DNA of 64,000 nt. Origin: Dendrophyllia cribrosa. Taxonomy: Eukaryota > Cnidaria > Anthozoa > Scleractinia > Dendrophylliidae. Made by a program: the position numbers and the translations under genes. The stretch spans positions 3,034,501 through 3,098,500 of the forward strand of contig JAJLRJ010000006.1 in assembly GCA_024195265.1 (NCBI GenBank), given 5' to 3'. Shown here in pieces: positions 30,440 through 40,030 of the stretch (position 1 is its first letter; each line of letters starts with the position of its first letter). The notes under the pieces are model-generated. The model saw nothing but the letters and a program-made list of their open reading frames with translations. It was not told the origin of the DNA and did no database searches.

Positions 30440-31975
30440 ATGGCTACTAAAAATCTCTTGTCAACCATTGCCGTCCATTACTTTGGCTTTACAATGGCCC
30501 TGAACTATTCCATTGTGCTTGTTTCAGTGCAAGAACTGTGGTTTTCGCTCGGAGGGAGCGTGGCGTACTACGGTGCTATGTTCGGAAGTTATGCTCTCGC
30601 TCAGGCTATCATTTCGCCATTACTGGGTTATATTTCCGATTTGCGCGGCTTAAAATTCGCCGTTATGTTGTCGCTGGTTGTTAATGTCATAGGAAATGTG
30701 TTATACGGTCTTTCTGTCGTCTTGCAGTCGCTGAACATGATGTTTTTTGGACGTTTTATAGCAGGTCTAGGAGCGGGTTCTGTAACTCTCGCACTTGTGT
30801 ACTTGACAAATACTACCCCGAGAGAAACGCGTGGGAAATCTGTTGCCAGCTTCAAGCTCGCTCAAGCAATTGGCCTGCTGGGAGGACCGATAGTCGGTAT
30901 GTTTCTTGTACCGTTATTCGCGAGTCGAAAGGACATAGCGTTGACATTAAATGGCTCAACGACTACTCAAGTATTCAACGCATATACAACCCCGGCTTGG
31001 CTGGCAACCGCGAATGTAGTGCTGCTCATGTTACCGCTTATAAAATTATGCTTCAAGAATCCACTGGCGCCGCACATGGCAATGAAATTTGACTGCAGAG
31101 AAGCGAAAGGACTTATCGCCCACACAGCAGTATTAATGGTGTCGGTTTTTTTCGGAACGGCTTGTTTCTGGGGAATTATGAGCGACTTGTTCACCCTTGC
31201 GTTCGGTAAATACGGCCTCGTAACCGAACAAGGAGACTTATGGAAAGTTTATATTTCCGGTGGCGTTGCTTTCGTACTAGCGGGGGTCCTGATCAGAACC
31301 GTGATTCACAGAAAATTCTCGCCGGCAATGTTTTCAATTCTTGGACTTATATTTAATGTCTGGGGATTTGTATTGCTTTTAGATTACCGCATAAGTGATG
31401 AACGATTGAAGAACGGTTTCTATTTTGGAGCTATTGCGTTATCAACTTCCGGTACAGCGGCATTCTTCACCGGAGTTGGGGTTTATTACTCTCAAAAGAT
31501 AACAGATTTCAGCGACCAAGCTCGCAATCGCAGGGGTGTTTTCCTGGGTTTTTTCAACTTCGCTGATTCTCTGGGACGATTCACAGGTCCAGCTGTTATT
31601 CCACTGTTTCTGCATTTAACAAACAAAGAAGAAAAACAATGCGAATCTGTAAAGTTTGATCCAAGCAACTGCAAGGTTGAAAATGTCAATGCTGTCCTTG
31701 CAACATTATGTGGAATATTATCTTTAGACCTGTTGGTGTTTATCTATTACCATATCATTCACGGCAAACGACGCACTGATGGATTTCTGCTCACCAACAC
31801 TGACTTGCCTGGAAGGCTAACTTTTAGGGAGGATGTGGATGATCTTAGAGAGGGAGACATGGATGAGCCTGATTATACGCAGATGGAACTGTCCCCTTCC
31901 CAGATGCACAGGTCATCATCTCGCGCATCGTCGTCTCACGCCTCATCACGAGATGGCAGCATACAAACTATATAA
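30440..31975 (+). CDS. MFS transporter, MFSD8 (CLN7)-like, intronless
   Basis: The frame gives 511 residues from ATG 30440 (AAACAAAATGG, good context); the open frame extends six codons upstream but without an ATG. The protein is hydrophobic with about 12 predicted helices. The MFS signature between helices 2 and 3 is present (GYISDLRGLK), and FFGRFIAGLGAGSVTLALVY matches the ARGLLGIGAGN block of MFSD8; the YTTPAWL segment also recalls MFSD8 (YTTPVLL). The length fits human MFSD8 (518). The C-terminus is a cytosolic-looking acidic then Ser-rich tail (SSSRASSSHASSRDG). MFSD8 is a lysosomal membrane protein; substrate and location here are inferred only by similarity. Vertebrate MFSD8 has many introns, so a single-exon gene suggests retroposition or a lineage-specific branch of the family. 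Confidence 0.88.
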   Translation: MATKNLLSTIAVHYFGFTMALNYSIVLVSVQELWFSLGGSVAYYGAMFGSYALAQAIISPLLGYISDLRGLKFAVMLSLVVNVIGNVLYGLSVVLQSLNMMFFGRFIAGLGAGSVTLALVYLTNTTPRETRGKSVASFKLAQAIGLLGGPIVGMFLVPLFASRKDIALTLNGSTTTQVFNAYTTPAWLATANVVLLMLPLIKLCFKNPLAPHMAMKFDCREAKGLIAHTAVLMVSVFFGTACFWGIMSDLFTLAFGKYGLVTEQGDLWKVYISGGVAFVLAGVLIRTVIHRKFSPAMFSILGLIFNVWGFVLLLDYRISDERLKNGFYFGAIALSTSGTAAFFTGVGVYYSQKITDFSDQARNRRGVFLGFFNFADSLGRFTGPAVIPLFLHLTNKEEKQCESVKFDPSNCKVENVNAVLATLCGILSLDLLVFIYYHIIHGKRRTDGFLLTNTDLPGRLTFREDVDDLREGDMDEPDYTQMELSPSQMHRSSSRASSSHASSRDGSIQTI

Positions 31976-32520
31976 TTTTGTTGAGTATGACTCAAAAGAA
32001 TGAATAACCTTAGCGAATGATACAGGCTGTATGTTAATGAGAACCTTTACACCTGACTCTTTCACTCTTAAAGTGCCTATATTACCCTTCAGATTCAACT
32101 ATATGTACATTGAATAGTAAAATATTTCTTGTTTTAAATGTTACGTTAGTGATTTAAAACAAAATATTTCATGTACATAGAGTTGATTCTGAAAATAATA
32201 ATGTATGCACTTAGCAGTTTTCAGTTATAATAAGTGTTGTAAAGCCAAAACCAAAGTAATTATTCTGTCCAATCACAGTAGAGGCAGTCCTTCCAATTTA
32301 TCAATCAGAACTTGAAGCAAATACATGTAGCTGGCACAAAGCATGGGAAAACGTGTGCGAGCAAAAAAATTTGTGGGTTCAAATTTTTGTTAATGTTTAT
32401 AAAATTGCCAAAATTTACTCCACCAAAATACAAAATGTAAAAAATTATCAATTTGCAAAAAAAAAAAAAACTCTTACAAAAATTTCATGCCATACGTTAT
32501 ATTCAATGGAACTTCCTGTA
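31976..32520. other. 3' flank of the MFSD8-like gene
   Basis: AT-rich. No exact AATAAA was seen close to the stop codon. Contains CCAAAACCAAAGTAATTATT, related to the end of the MITE at 5019-5300. Confidence 0.5.
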
Positions 32521-32524
32521 ACAG

Positions 32525-32630
32525 GGTTCGTACGGGTCCTGGAAAGTCCTGGAATTTTACTTTGGCATTTTCCAGGACTGGAAAGTCCTGGAAAATGTCT
32601 ACAAGTCCTTGAAAGTCCTGGAGATTTGTA
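32525..32630. repeat. Short tandem array of GTCCTGGAAA-type units
   Basis: About seven direct or inverted occurrences of GTCCTGGAAA or TTTCCAGGAC within 105 bp. Confidence 0.8.
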
Positions 32631-32642
32631 AGCTAAGATAAG

Positions 32643-32753
32643 ATGGCAGCCTTGAAAGACATTAAAGAGGAGTTGGATAGAAAAACTGACAACCTCGGGA
32701 GCATGTTAAAATGTCTGGTCAAGAGTATTGTCCATTTACAGGAGATTGAAAAT
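32643..32753 (+). CDS. Candidate first coding exon (37 codons), unrecognised
   Basis: ATG in good context (AAGATGGCA), reading MAALKDIKEELDRKTDNLGS then MLKCLVKSIVHLQEIEN up to a consensus donor AAT|GTAAGC. A possible next piece with a good acceptor follows at 32970 (EEFDVHQ), but its donor is weak. Amphipathic helical character; no family recognised. Confidence 0.35.
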
Positions 32754-32989
32754 GTAAGCTCTGTATGTGAGCTAGCCTGTATAGCAGGCTTCAGGGAGAG
32801 GGGAACTGGGGAGACAGGGAAAGGACACCTGCAATAAAGACCATGTCTGCAGTTGTGGAAGCCGAAAAATTCCAATTGAGGGGGTGCCTGGAAAAAAGCT
32901 CTAAGTGACTTCTGATAAACTGCTAGATTCTTTTTCCAAATTGCCTTGTATTCCCTTGTGAAACACAGGAAGAATTTGATGTTCATCAA

Positions 32990-33800
32990 AGGTCACTTAG
33001 GGTCTTATTCTGTGCACCCCTTCATTATTGGCTAATTTTCAGTGGGCGGTAAACATAGCAAATTCTCTTGTGAAGTCAGCCATGTGTAAAGTGTGCGCCA
33101 GTTTCTGATTCAGGAACATATTGACAGTTCACATAATTTGATTACCAGGAATGGGTGGGTGTAATATGAATAGCCCGGTTCTTACAGCAGGCGTTCCTTC
33201 CCTTCTTCCCCTCTTCTTTTTCGTGCCCCCTTCCTCCTCCCAGTATACGCCTGCCACGCAAGCTATATATAGCTGCATGGGTTCACAATGAAGAGCTGCC
33301 CCCCCCCTCATGAATGACCTGCACAGCATGCCATCTGTGGCTCGTGACAGTCTCGAGGAACACTGATTGCGTGACTGACACGTGTGACAAAGAGGTTACA
33401 AATTTCTATCCAAAGGGGTTATGCAAAAAGTTTACAAAAATAGTAACAAAACATCTTCTGAGAAGGATGCTAGATTAACGTAAGCAAGTCTGACTGCTGA
33501 AAACATACCCGCTCTCAAATTTGGGCTGCACCATGAAAAACATGAAAAAGCTATGGGTATATATTTTTTTGCTAAATTAACTTAGAAATAAAGTTATTGT
33601 AATTTAATTATTGACTGAAAATACCAATAAAATATGTTGCCATGTATACATGAATGAAATTATATCTTTGAACTCTTGGTGAACTTGGAACATGCCATAC
33701 AACTAATTAAAATGACTTTCATAAAAATGCAAGGACCACTTGAACAAACAGTAGCAAAATGTAGCTGGATCTTTGTGCAGATCAGGATCAGCAATGAACT
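32990..33800. other. Intergenic stretch
   Basis: Pyrimidine-rich patch at 33190-33240 and a C run near 33300. No supported gene. Confidence 0.5.
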
Positions 33801-33869
33801 AAATAAAAAAACTTTAACATGCAAGGCTGATCAGACAGCAAATTCGTTCGATTTCTTTTAATAATATTT

Positions 33870-33911
33870 GCCCGATATTTCGGTTAGACAAAACGAACCT
33901 TCATCAGGGGC
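33870..33911 (-). ncRNA. Hammerhead ribozyme motif, minus strand (Penelope type, minimal stem III)
   Basis: Read on the minus strand: stem I GCCC, core CTGATGA, one extra A, stem II GGTT..AACC, GAAA, minimal stem III with cleavage triplet (TATC), stem I partner GGGC. All invariant core bases are present. The stem II tip has one mismatch compared with the plus-strand partner. Confidence 0.7.
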
Positions 33912-33940
33912 TAAGAAAGCTAAGTCACTTGGCTTTCTTA

Positions 33941-33982
33941 GCCCCTGATGAAGGTTAGTTTTGTCTGACCGAAATATCGGGC
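33941..33982 (+). ncRNA. Hammerhead ribozyme motif, plus strand (Penelope type, minimal stem III)
   Basis: Stem I GCCC (33941-33944), conserved core CTGATGA (33945-33951), an extra A, stem II GGTTAG/CTGACC (one G-U pair, loop TTTTGT), GAAA (33971-33974), TATC (33975-33978), and stem I partner GGGC (33979-33982). Predicted cleavage is after C33978. The AUAU at stem III is self-complementary, as in small hammerhead variants of Penelope-like retroelements that work as dimers (established for that class). Activity is not shown here. Confidence 0.75.
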
Positions 33983-34089
33983 AAATATTATTAAAAGAAA
34001 TCGAACGAATTTGCTGTCTGATCAGCCTTGCATGTTAAAGTTTTTTTAACTAATTAAAAGCAGATCAAGTTTGAACGGAATTCAAATCC

Positions 34090-34340
34090 CAGGTGGGACT
34101 CCCATATAAAGGTGACGGCGATACTCATCAGAAAGTTTGGGATGTTTTGTAAATTTTTGGATATGTTTGGGAGGAAATAGAGAAGTAAAAACTATTTAAT
34201 ATTAAATGTAGTTTTAAAATAAGAATTTGAAGTTAAAATTAGTACATGGACCCCAAAATAGTTCACTATCAACCTGGGGTGCTCTTTGCGTGGGTATCGA
34301 GTGTCTGTTGGTGTTCCAAAAATCATTTTCTTTCTTCTCT
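34090..34340. repeat. Weak relative of family B MITEs
   Basis: CAGGTGGGACTCCCATATAA then GGTGACGGCGATACTCATC resembles the family B left end; ACCTGGGGTGCTCTTTGCGT then GGGTATCGAGTGTC may be the eroded other end. Confidence 0.35.
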
Positions 34341-34557
34341 CTTCTTTAAACCTCTTTAAATTTCATTGAAATTCAGGTGTGCCCCCTCCTTGATATGGAC
34401 GTGGTCCCTATTCATTTTGCGCAAACTGTTCATAGACACTATGACATCACGGTTAGTTGTTTAACAATAGAACAGCCAACACCAGAATTACAGCTGTTAC
34501 AATGATGCAATCCATTTATCACCAGGCGACCGGAAAGAGATTGCATATTACTTTCTA

Positions 34558-34645
34558 CAACCTCATTCCCAGGGTATCCTCTTCCCGTCTCTCTCTCTGC
34601 AGGGACGAGAAGAAGAAGAGGATCCTGGGAACGAGGTTGCACTTT
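34558..34645. mobile_element. ~88-bp palindromic MITE (AACCTCGTTCCCAGG type)
   Basis: Left ACAACCTCATTCCCAGGGTA then TCCTCTTCC; right GAAGAGGATCCTGGGAACGA then GGTTG. Part of one end recurs at 39718-39738 (GGGGACGAGGTTGAT). Confidence 0.8.
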
Positions 34646-34929
34646 CTACGGACTAAATTCGGCGCTAGCCGACACTTCGAACATTAAAACCTCTTAACTG
34701 TTAAATAATGTGTTCTTTTAAGACGTGAAATTGATAAAAAATTGGCCGAAGAAGATCAGACAAAACGGTAATAAAGGCCGCGTGGGTTAAGAATACCCAA
34801 AATGTCAAAAGAATCAAGATTGAATTAATTTAGTTTATCGAGTGCATATATGAACATACTTTTATGTAATATGCGCAATATAAATTATATATATTATTTT
34901 TTTATACAATTTTAGATAGAAAATTCTTT

Positions 34930-35020
34930 CAGTTACTCGAGTTTCACGCACTAAGCGATCATCAGTCTGGAACATCATCAGTCTGATGATCGCTTTGTGC
35001 GTGAAACCGTCGAGTAAATG
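34930..35020 (+). ncRNA. Palindrome with a second hammerhead-like motif, low confidence
   Basis: CTGATGA (34983-34989) is followed by a 3-bp stem CGC/GCG, then GTGAAACCGTC and GAGTAA. The order core, stem II, GAAA, short stem III, GTC fits a hammerhead of the short-stem-III kind. However, the base pair closing stem II is T/T and no stem I partner is seen upstream. The left arm (34932-34965) carries an inverted, further decayed copy. Confidence 0.3.
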
Positions 35021-35240
35021 TCTAAATGTCCGGACAAGGGTCATTCAGATTACAGTCTAAGATTGGTTTGACCCTAAATGGAACGGAAAATCGAATTTTC
35101 GATCGCAGAATCCAGAGCAATATTGGTTAAAAGGAACGTAAACTATATTTACATTTCATCTCACTTCATACCAGTACAACGCGGCTCTCACACAATTTTC
35201 ATCATAGACATTTCTGGAGCTGGTCACAAGAGTGTACGCC

Positions 35241-35576
35241 CCTCCCGGGGGTGGGGGACTCCATCATAAAAATGACGGGGTTGCTTTCGGAAATTTTCGA
35301 AAAACACCCTAAAAGGTACCAGAATCTCGTTTGATGGGCGTGGCTCAAAATAATTTTTACCCCTAAGAGGTACCAATTCGAAAACAACACACGTCATATT
35401 CTGTCATATTTTTTCGGCTCATACCCTAAAAGGTACCGCTATAATTCTAACGGTAGTCATTTCAGATTTTAGTACCCTAAGCGGTACCAATCTACCAATT
35501 TTGACCCCTAAAAGGTACGACGAGCGCCCCGTCATTTTTATATAGGAGTCTCCCTCCCCCACCGGGGGGAGGGGGG
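35241..35576. mobile_element. hAT-like MITE, family B, copy 2 (opposite orientation)
   Basis: Flanked by TGTACGCC on both sides (35233-35240, 35578-35585). Ends CCTCCCGGGGGTGGGGGACT and AGTCTCCCTCCCCCACCGGG, each followed inward by ATAAAAATGACGGGG-type sequence. The interior has repeated ACCCTAAAAGGTACC-like units at roughly 60-bp spacing. Confidence 0.9.
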
Positions 35577-35585
35577 GTGTACGCC

Positions 35586-36689
35586 TTAGAGATCATTCAC
35601 TCTAGTTCTCGGCATAGACGAACATCTGCTGACGTCATTGTTTGCATTTTTTCACCGTTTAACCTGCGAATTTACGTAGAGAAGGCCTCGTGCTAAACAC
35701 GAATTGACTCCAAAAGTTAAAAGAGCTTGTTAAACTTAGCAAGCTTACCAATTTTAAGCTCTTTGATTGTAATTTAAGAAAATATCTGCTATCCAAAACT
35801 GCAAAATTGTTGGGTGACAAAGGCGCTAATCAGTGAGCCATAAATTCTTTGTAAAATTTCGAGTTTTGAAAACAGCATTGTACAAAGATTATCTATCACT
35901 GATGGGGCTCAATTTTCCAGAGAAAGGTAATTGTGCATAGATGCCCTTTCAATATTCGGAGTTCTACTAAATCGAAATCGAAATCTAAATCTAAATCGAA
36001 TACTGTATTAAACTCCCGTATGGGATATGTAAATACAGGAGCGACGATGTAGCACGATGAGAAAATGAGGCCCAAAATTGTAAACAAATAGTCGCCTGTG
36101 ACTGTGACAGTTCAGGGAGTATAATATGAAGACTGATAAAGATTAAAAACTTCAGATGGACCTTTTTAAAGTCAAATTCGAGAGTTTTACTACAAGAACT
36201 AACATGCCTGTTAATCGTCAAGCGAGTGAAAAATCGGATTTTGGCGCCCATTTTTGCGTGGGAACCAAGAGGGACGAGTTGTAGTGTGAGCGCGAGACAT
36301 GCGCACTTAGTTGGTGACCAGTCTTTTCGCAGTTTATAGAGCGGAGTGTGTGTCACATGTCGATGACCAATTATATAACTTTCACCTGTTGGTTAGTTTT
36401 TGTGTTGTGATGTGGGTGTTGTTTACCGCTGTCTTTTTAATCTTTTGTGTTACGTCTTTTGATGATCGCAACATCTGCAACATCAAGAAACTGCTCTTAA
36501 ACTGAAAGGAGAAACGAAAGATCACCGACAAATTCTAGTTAAAATGCGAGGACCTCTACGACGTGGAGTCATCCACACTGCAGGCTTAATGGTCTTAATG
36601 TGTTATGTTTTGTTCGTTAACCCTTCGGTTAACTAGCCTGCGAACAGGCTCCTGGCCTCCCTAAGTGCCAAAAATCAAAATTCATGTTT
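35586..36689. other. Intergenic stretch upstream of the GPCR
   Basis: Only a short (AAATCG)n/(AAATCT)n patch at 35970-36000. No gene supported. Confidence 0.5.
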
Positions 36690-36745
36690 CACTCCCGCCA
36701 CTGACGCAGCAATATAGTTTCTTTAGAAACTAAACCCTTTATTCA
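36690..36745 (+). repeat. Short dispersed repeat around GTTTCTTTAGAAAC, copy 3
   Basis: GTTTCACTCCCGCCACTGAC, GCAGCAATATA and GTTTCTTTAGAAACTAAACC match copies at 17285 and (inverse) 28452. Confidence 0.7.
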
Positions 36746-36974
36746 GTGTTTAAGTGTCGATCCACAGTAATTAAGTGTCAAATGAACAGGAAAAAAAAAT
36801 TAGAAACTCTCGAAGGCCTTTATAAGCCACCGTATGAAATGTCAAAAGCATGAGTACAATTGAATTAATGATTATACGCAGTGACTTGATGCATGTATTT
36901 AAAAGTTGTTATTTCCGTGGGGTAAGATTATAAGTCACCATCAACAACTGCGACGAAAAGCCCTTCCCTCTAAA

Positions 36975-37889
36975 ATGGAAACATGGTTTTGGATTCTTGG
37001 CTGGTTTCTTTCCATTCTGACGATAACTGGAAATGGATTGATCATCTTCCTTGTCTGCAGCAAACGACAGCTCCGCACCAAAACCAACGCGTTTGTGGTT
37101 TCACTTGCAGCGGCAGATTTCTGTGTTGGGATGAGCTTGGTTCTTTCACTTTTCTTCTGTGACATGACAAGTAGTGAGTGGCCTCGAGCCTGGCTGTCTT
37201 GGGTTCATTTGCTGAGATGGATGTTCATGGACGCCTCAGTGACGAACTTGTGCGGTTTAGTACTGGATCGCTACATTGCTGTTGTAAAGCCTTTGAAATA
37301 CGTTACATTTATGACTCGCCACCGTGTTGTTCAAGTGATTATATTGTCTTGGGCGATACCAGTTGTTTTTCTTCTACTTGAGGCGTCGCTCTCGCTTAGT
37401 ATTAAAACTCCTCTTATGTCTAATATATTTTTTTCACTCGCTATAATAATTTTTAATCTCTTCCCTTGTTTTATGTTAATATTCGTTTTTACTTCCATGG
37501 CATATGTTGTATATAAGCAATCGCGAGCAGCGCGCACCTTAGTAACACAATTACGTTTCAACCACCGCATTCTGTTTAAAACTCACGAAAAATCTGCGGT
37601 TATAATGATGGCAATTGTTATTGGCTTGTTTCTTGTTTGATATGGAATGGACTTGCGATGTAATTTTGCTGTAGCTTTGAAGATTCAAAAATCATGCGAT
37701 GACATCAAATATAAAATACCTTTGTTAGTTTTAAACTCTTCCGTGAATCCCTTGGCATATGCTCTTTTTAAAAGAGACATAAAGAAGGAGTTAAAAAGAC
37801 TGATCTGCAAAGTGCTTTTTAAAAAAGGTAACAAAGTGAAGCCTTTTACTAAAGACAATCGGTTTATTGTTGGTAGCTCCACTTTGTAA
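36975..37889 (+). pseudogene. Rhodopsin-class GPCR interrupted by one in-frame TGA (helix 6)
   Basis: From ATG 36975 (METWFWILGWFLSILTITGN) the frame shows helix 1 TGNGLIIFLV, helix 2 VVSLAAADF (Asp 2.50), LDRYIAVVKP at the end of helix 3, helices 4-5, and helix 6 up to MMAIVIGLFLV, then TGA at 37638-37640. The same frame continues without shift, YGMDLRCNFAVALK, through helix 7 with LNSSVNPLAYALFKRDIKKE (NPxxY) to a natural stop at 37887-37889. The full frame would be 305 codons counting both stops, normal for an intronless cnidarian-type receptor. The stop sits where the helix 6 Cys of CWxP would be (TGC/TGT to TGA). The helix 3 Cys 3.25 is absent (Leu) and the second outer loop is short without Cys, features known from MECA-branch receptors. 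Ligand unknown. A real nonsense allele, a pseudogene or a base-call error are all possible. Confidence 0.85.
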
Positions 37890-38226
37890 GGAATTTTGCT
37901 CGAGGCAATGAAGTGACGAATTCCGCAGAACTTTGCTTTTGCTTTTGAATTGAGCTCCAGAAGGAAACTGAAATATTTTTTAACACTGCACATGTACAAG
38001 TAATGTATACGACGACGTTGCCTCTCGTCTATTATCTTTGATGTCTAATTCTCAAAACATGTTGATGAAATGTCTTTGTTTCGTTTGAACAACGATTTCA
38101 GATTACCAGAAAACAAACATGGCTGGCAATCTCTGGAAATAACCTTCGAAAACACCATTTCATCGTGTATCATCATTGTGACAAAATACTCCACGATCCT
38201 TGGAGTATTTTGGCAGTGGATTGTTC

Positions 38227-38539
38227 CCGGGCGGGGGGGGGGGGACTCCCATATAAAAATGACGGGGGTGCTCGTCGTACCTTTTAGGGGTTTTGCATTG
38301 GTACCGCTTAGGATACTAAAATCTGAAATGACTACCGTTAGAATTATCGCGGTACCTTTTAGGGTATGAGCCGAAAAATATGACAGAAATAGGACATGTG
38401 CTGTTTTAGAATTGGTACCTCTTAGGGGTAAAAATTCTTTTGAGCCACGCCCATCAAACGAGATTCTGGTACCTTTTAGGGTGTTTTTCGAAAATTTCCG
38501 ACGAGCACCGCGTCATTTTTATAGGGGAGTCCCCCCGAG
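38227..38539. mobile_element. hAT-like MITE, family B, copy 3 (best preserved)
   Basis: 8-bp target duplication GATTGTTC (38219-38226, 38540-38547). Ends CCGGGCGGGG...GACTCCCATATAAAAATG and the inverse CATTTTTATAGGGGAGTCCCCCC. GGTACC occurs four times inside, usually as GGTACCTTTTAGGG or a near variant. Confidence 0.92.
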
Positions 38540-38556
38540 GATTGTTCAGGGGTTCA

Positions 38557-39230
38557 AGCACGTGATTATTCCGTGCATCTTTCAAGGCTAGAGTTCTTGT
38601 AGAAACGGAGCAAATCCTCTCTGAATATTAAAATTGAGCCATTTTTTTTAAATCAAAGAGTATCCTTTTGAACTCATTAATCATTTTCTATTGTTTAATA
38701 TTAATGCGTTTATTCCCAAGCGTCCCTTGAGTTTTGACTGCTAATTTTATGTGCGTTAGAGTGAGTGGGAGCACGTGATCATTCTGTACATCCTTCAAGG
38801 CTACAGCTCTTGTAGAAACGGAGTAAATCTTCTCTGAATATTGAAACAATAGAATAATGAGATAAAATGAGCCATTTTTTCAAAAATCAAAGAGTACCCT
38901 TTTTAACAAATTAAACATTTTCTCTTGTTTTAATATTCATGCGTTCATTCTTAAGCATCCTTTGGGATTTGACTGCTAATTTTATGCACATTGGAGCGAG
39001 TGGGAACAGTTACGTGATCATTTTGTGCATCTTTCAAGACTGTAGTTCTTGTAGAAACGGAGTAAATCTCATCTAAATATTGAAACATTGGAAATTTGTT
39101 AATAAACAAAAAAATGAGCCCTTTTTTTTAAAAATTCAAGAATTCCCTTTAAGCTCATTAACTATTTTCTATTGTTTCAATATCCATACGTTTATTCCCA
39201 AGCATCCCTTGCATTTAAATGGCTTGAAGT
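38557..39230. repeat. Tandem repeat, three units of about 214-237 bp
   Basis: Each unit starts near CACGTGAT(T/C)ATT, then CATC(T/C)TTCAAG, TTCTTGTAGAAACGGAG, and ends GCGTTTATTCCCAAGC-like. Unit starts are near 38558, 38772 and 39009; the last is preceded by GAGTGGGAACAGTT. Confidence 0.85.
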
Positions 39231-39375
39231 CGTGCTACTTATGTCGTCATATCTCATAACCGTAGCAACCGATTGTCTTCAAAACTTTACCAAAATGTGT
39301 CTCAGGATAAACGAACAGCTACTGGAGACGGCATGAGCTAACAGTAAACGCTGTTGAAAAAATTGGACACAACTC

Positions 39376-39376
<1 letters not shown>

Positions 39377-39410
<34 letters not shown>
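39377..39410. repeat. 34-C homopolymer
   Basis: Unbroken C run. Length is unreliable and assembly errors are likely here. Confidence 0.95.
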
Positions 39411-39413
<3 letters not shown>

Positions 39414-39758
39414 CTTGTACGTCCGAAGGTTAAACAAGGCTGTTACTTTACTTAACTTATTCCTCTTCGTCCCAGGGGGGCCATAGGGCGTCAACTGTAG
39501 CTCGCCATCTTGGTCTGTCTATATATTGGGGGTTAACTGTCAAATAGCTTCTTATTTTCCTGCTTTAAACTTTGAGCATTCCCGTCTTTACCCCGTAGCA
39601 TTTGAATGAAGAGAAAAGCGAAGGTGCGGTTCGAGTGTGCAGGAAACTAGGGCCAGAAATGGGAAAAAGGCGGTGCAGGGGCTTCTCCACCCGACCCGCC
39701 ATTTTAAAACCAGACAAGGCCTTGGGGACGAGGTTGATACTACTGTACACCTGCCAAG

Positions 39759-40030
39759 TCTCGCGCCTTAGGTGCGAGTCTCGCGCCTTAGGAGTGAGTC
39801 TCACGCCTTAGGAGTGAGTCTCGCGCCTTAGGAGTGAGTCTCGCGCCTTAGAAGTGAGTCTCACGCCTTAGGAGTGAGTCTCGCGCTTTAGGAGTGAGTC
39901 TCGCGCCGTAGGAGTGAGCGCGCCTTAGGAGTGAGCGCGCCTTAGGAGTGAGTCTCGCGCCTTAGCAGTGAGTCTCGCGCCTTAGGAGTGAGTCTCACGC
40001 CCAAGGCGTGAGTCTCGCGCCAATTTCTCA
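39759..40030. repeat. 20-bp minisatellite (TCTCGCGCCTTAGGAGTGAG)n
   Basis: About 13 tandem units, some shortened to AGGAGTGAGCGCGCCTT. GC-rich and CpG-rich relative to the surroundings. Confidence 0.95.

Larger units (their letters stand above)
33801..34048. repeat. ~250-bp palindrome carrying two hammerhead motifs
   Basis: Arms of about 120 bp (33801-33921 and 33928-34048) with only a handful of differences. From the outer end inward they contain CTTTAACATGCAAGGCTGAT, CAGACAGCAAATTCGTTCGA, TTTCTTTTAATAATATTTGC, then the hammerhead region and CTAAGAAAGC. The loop is about 6 bp. Interpreted as two inverted terminal parts of a Penelope-like element. Confidence 0.93.
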
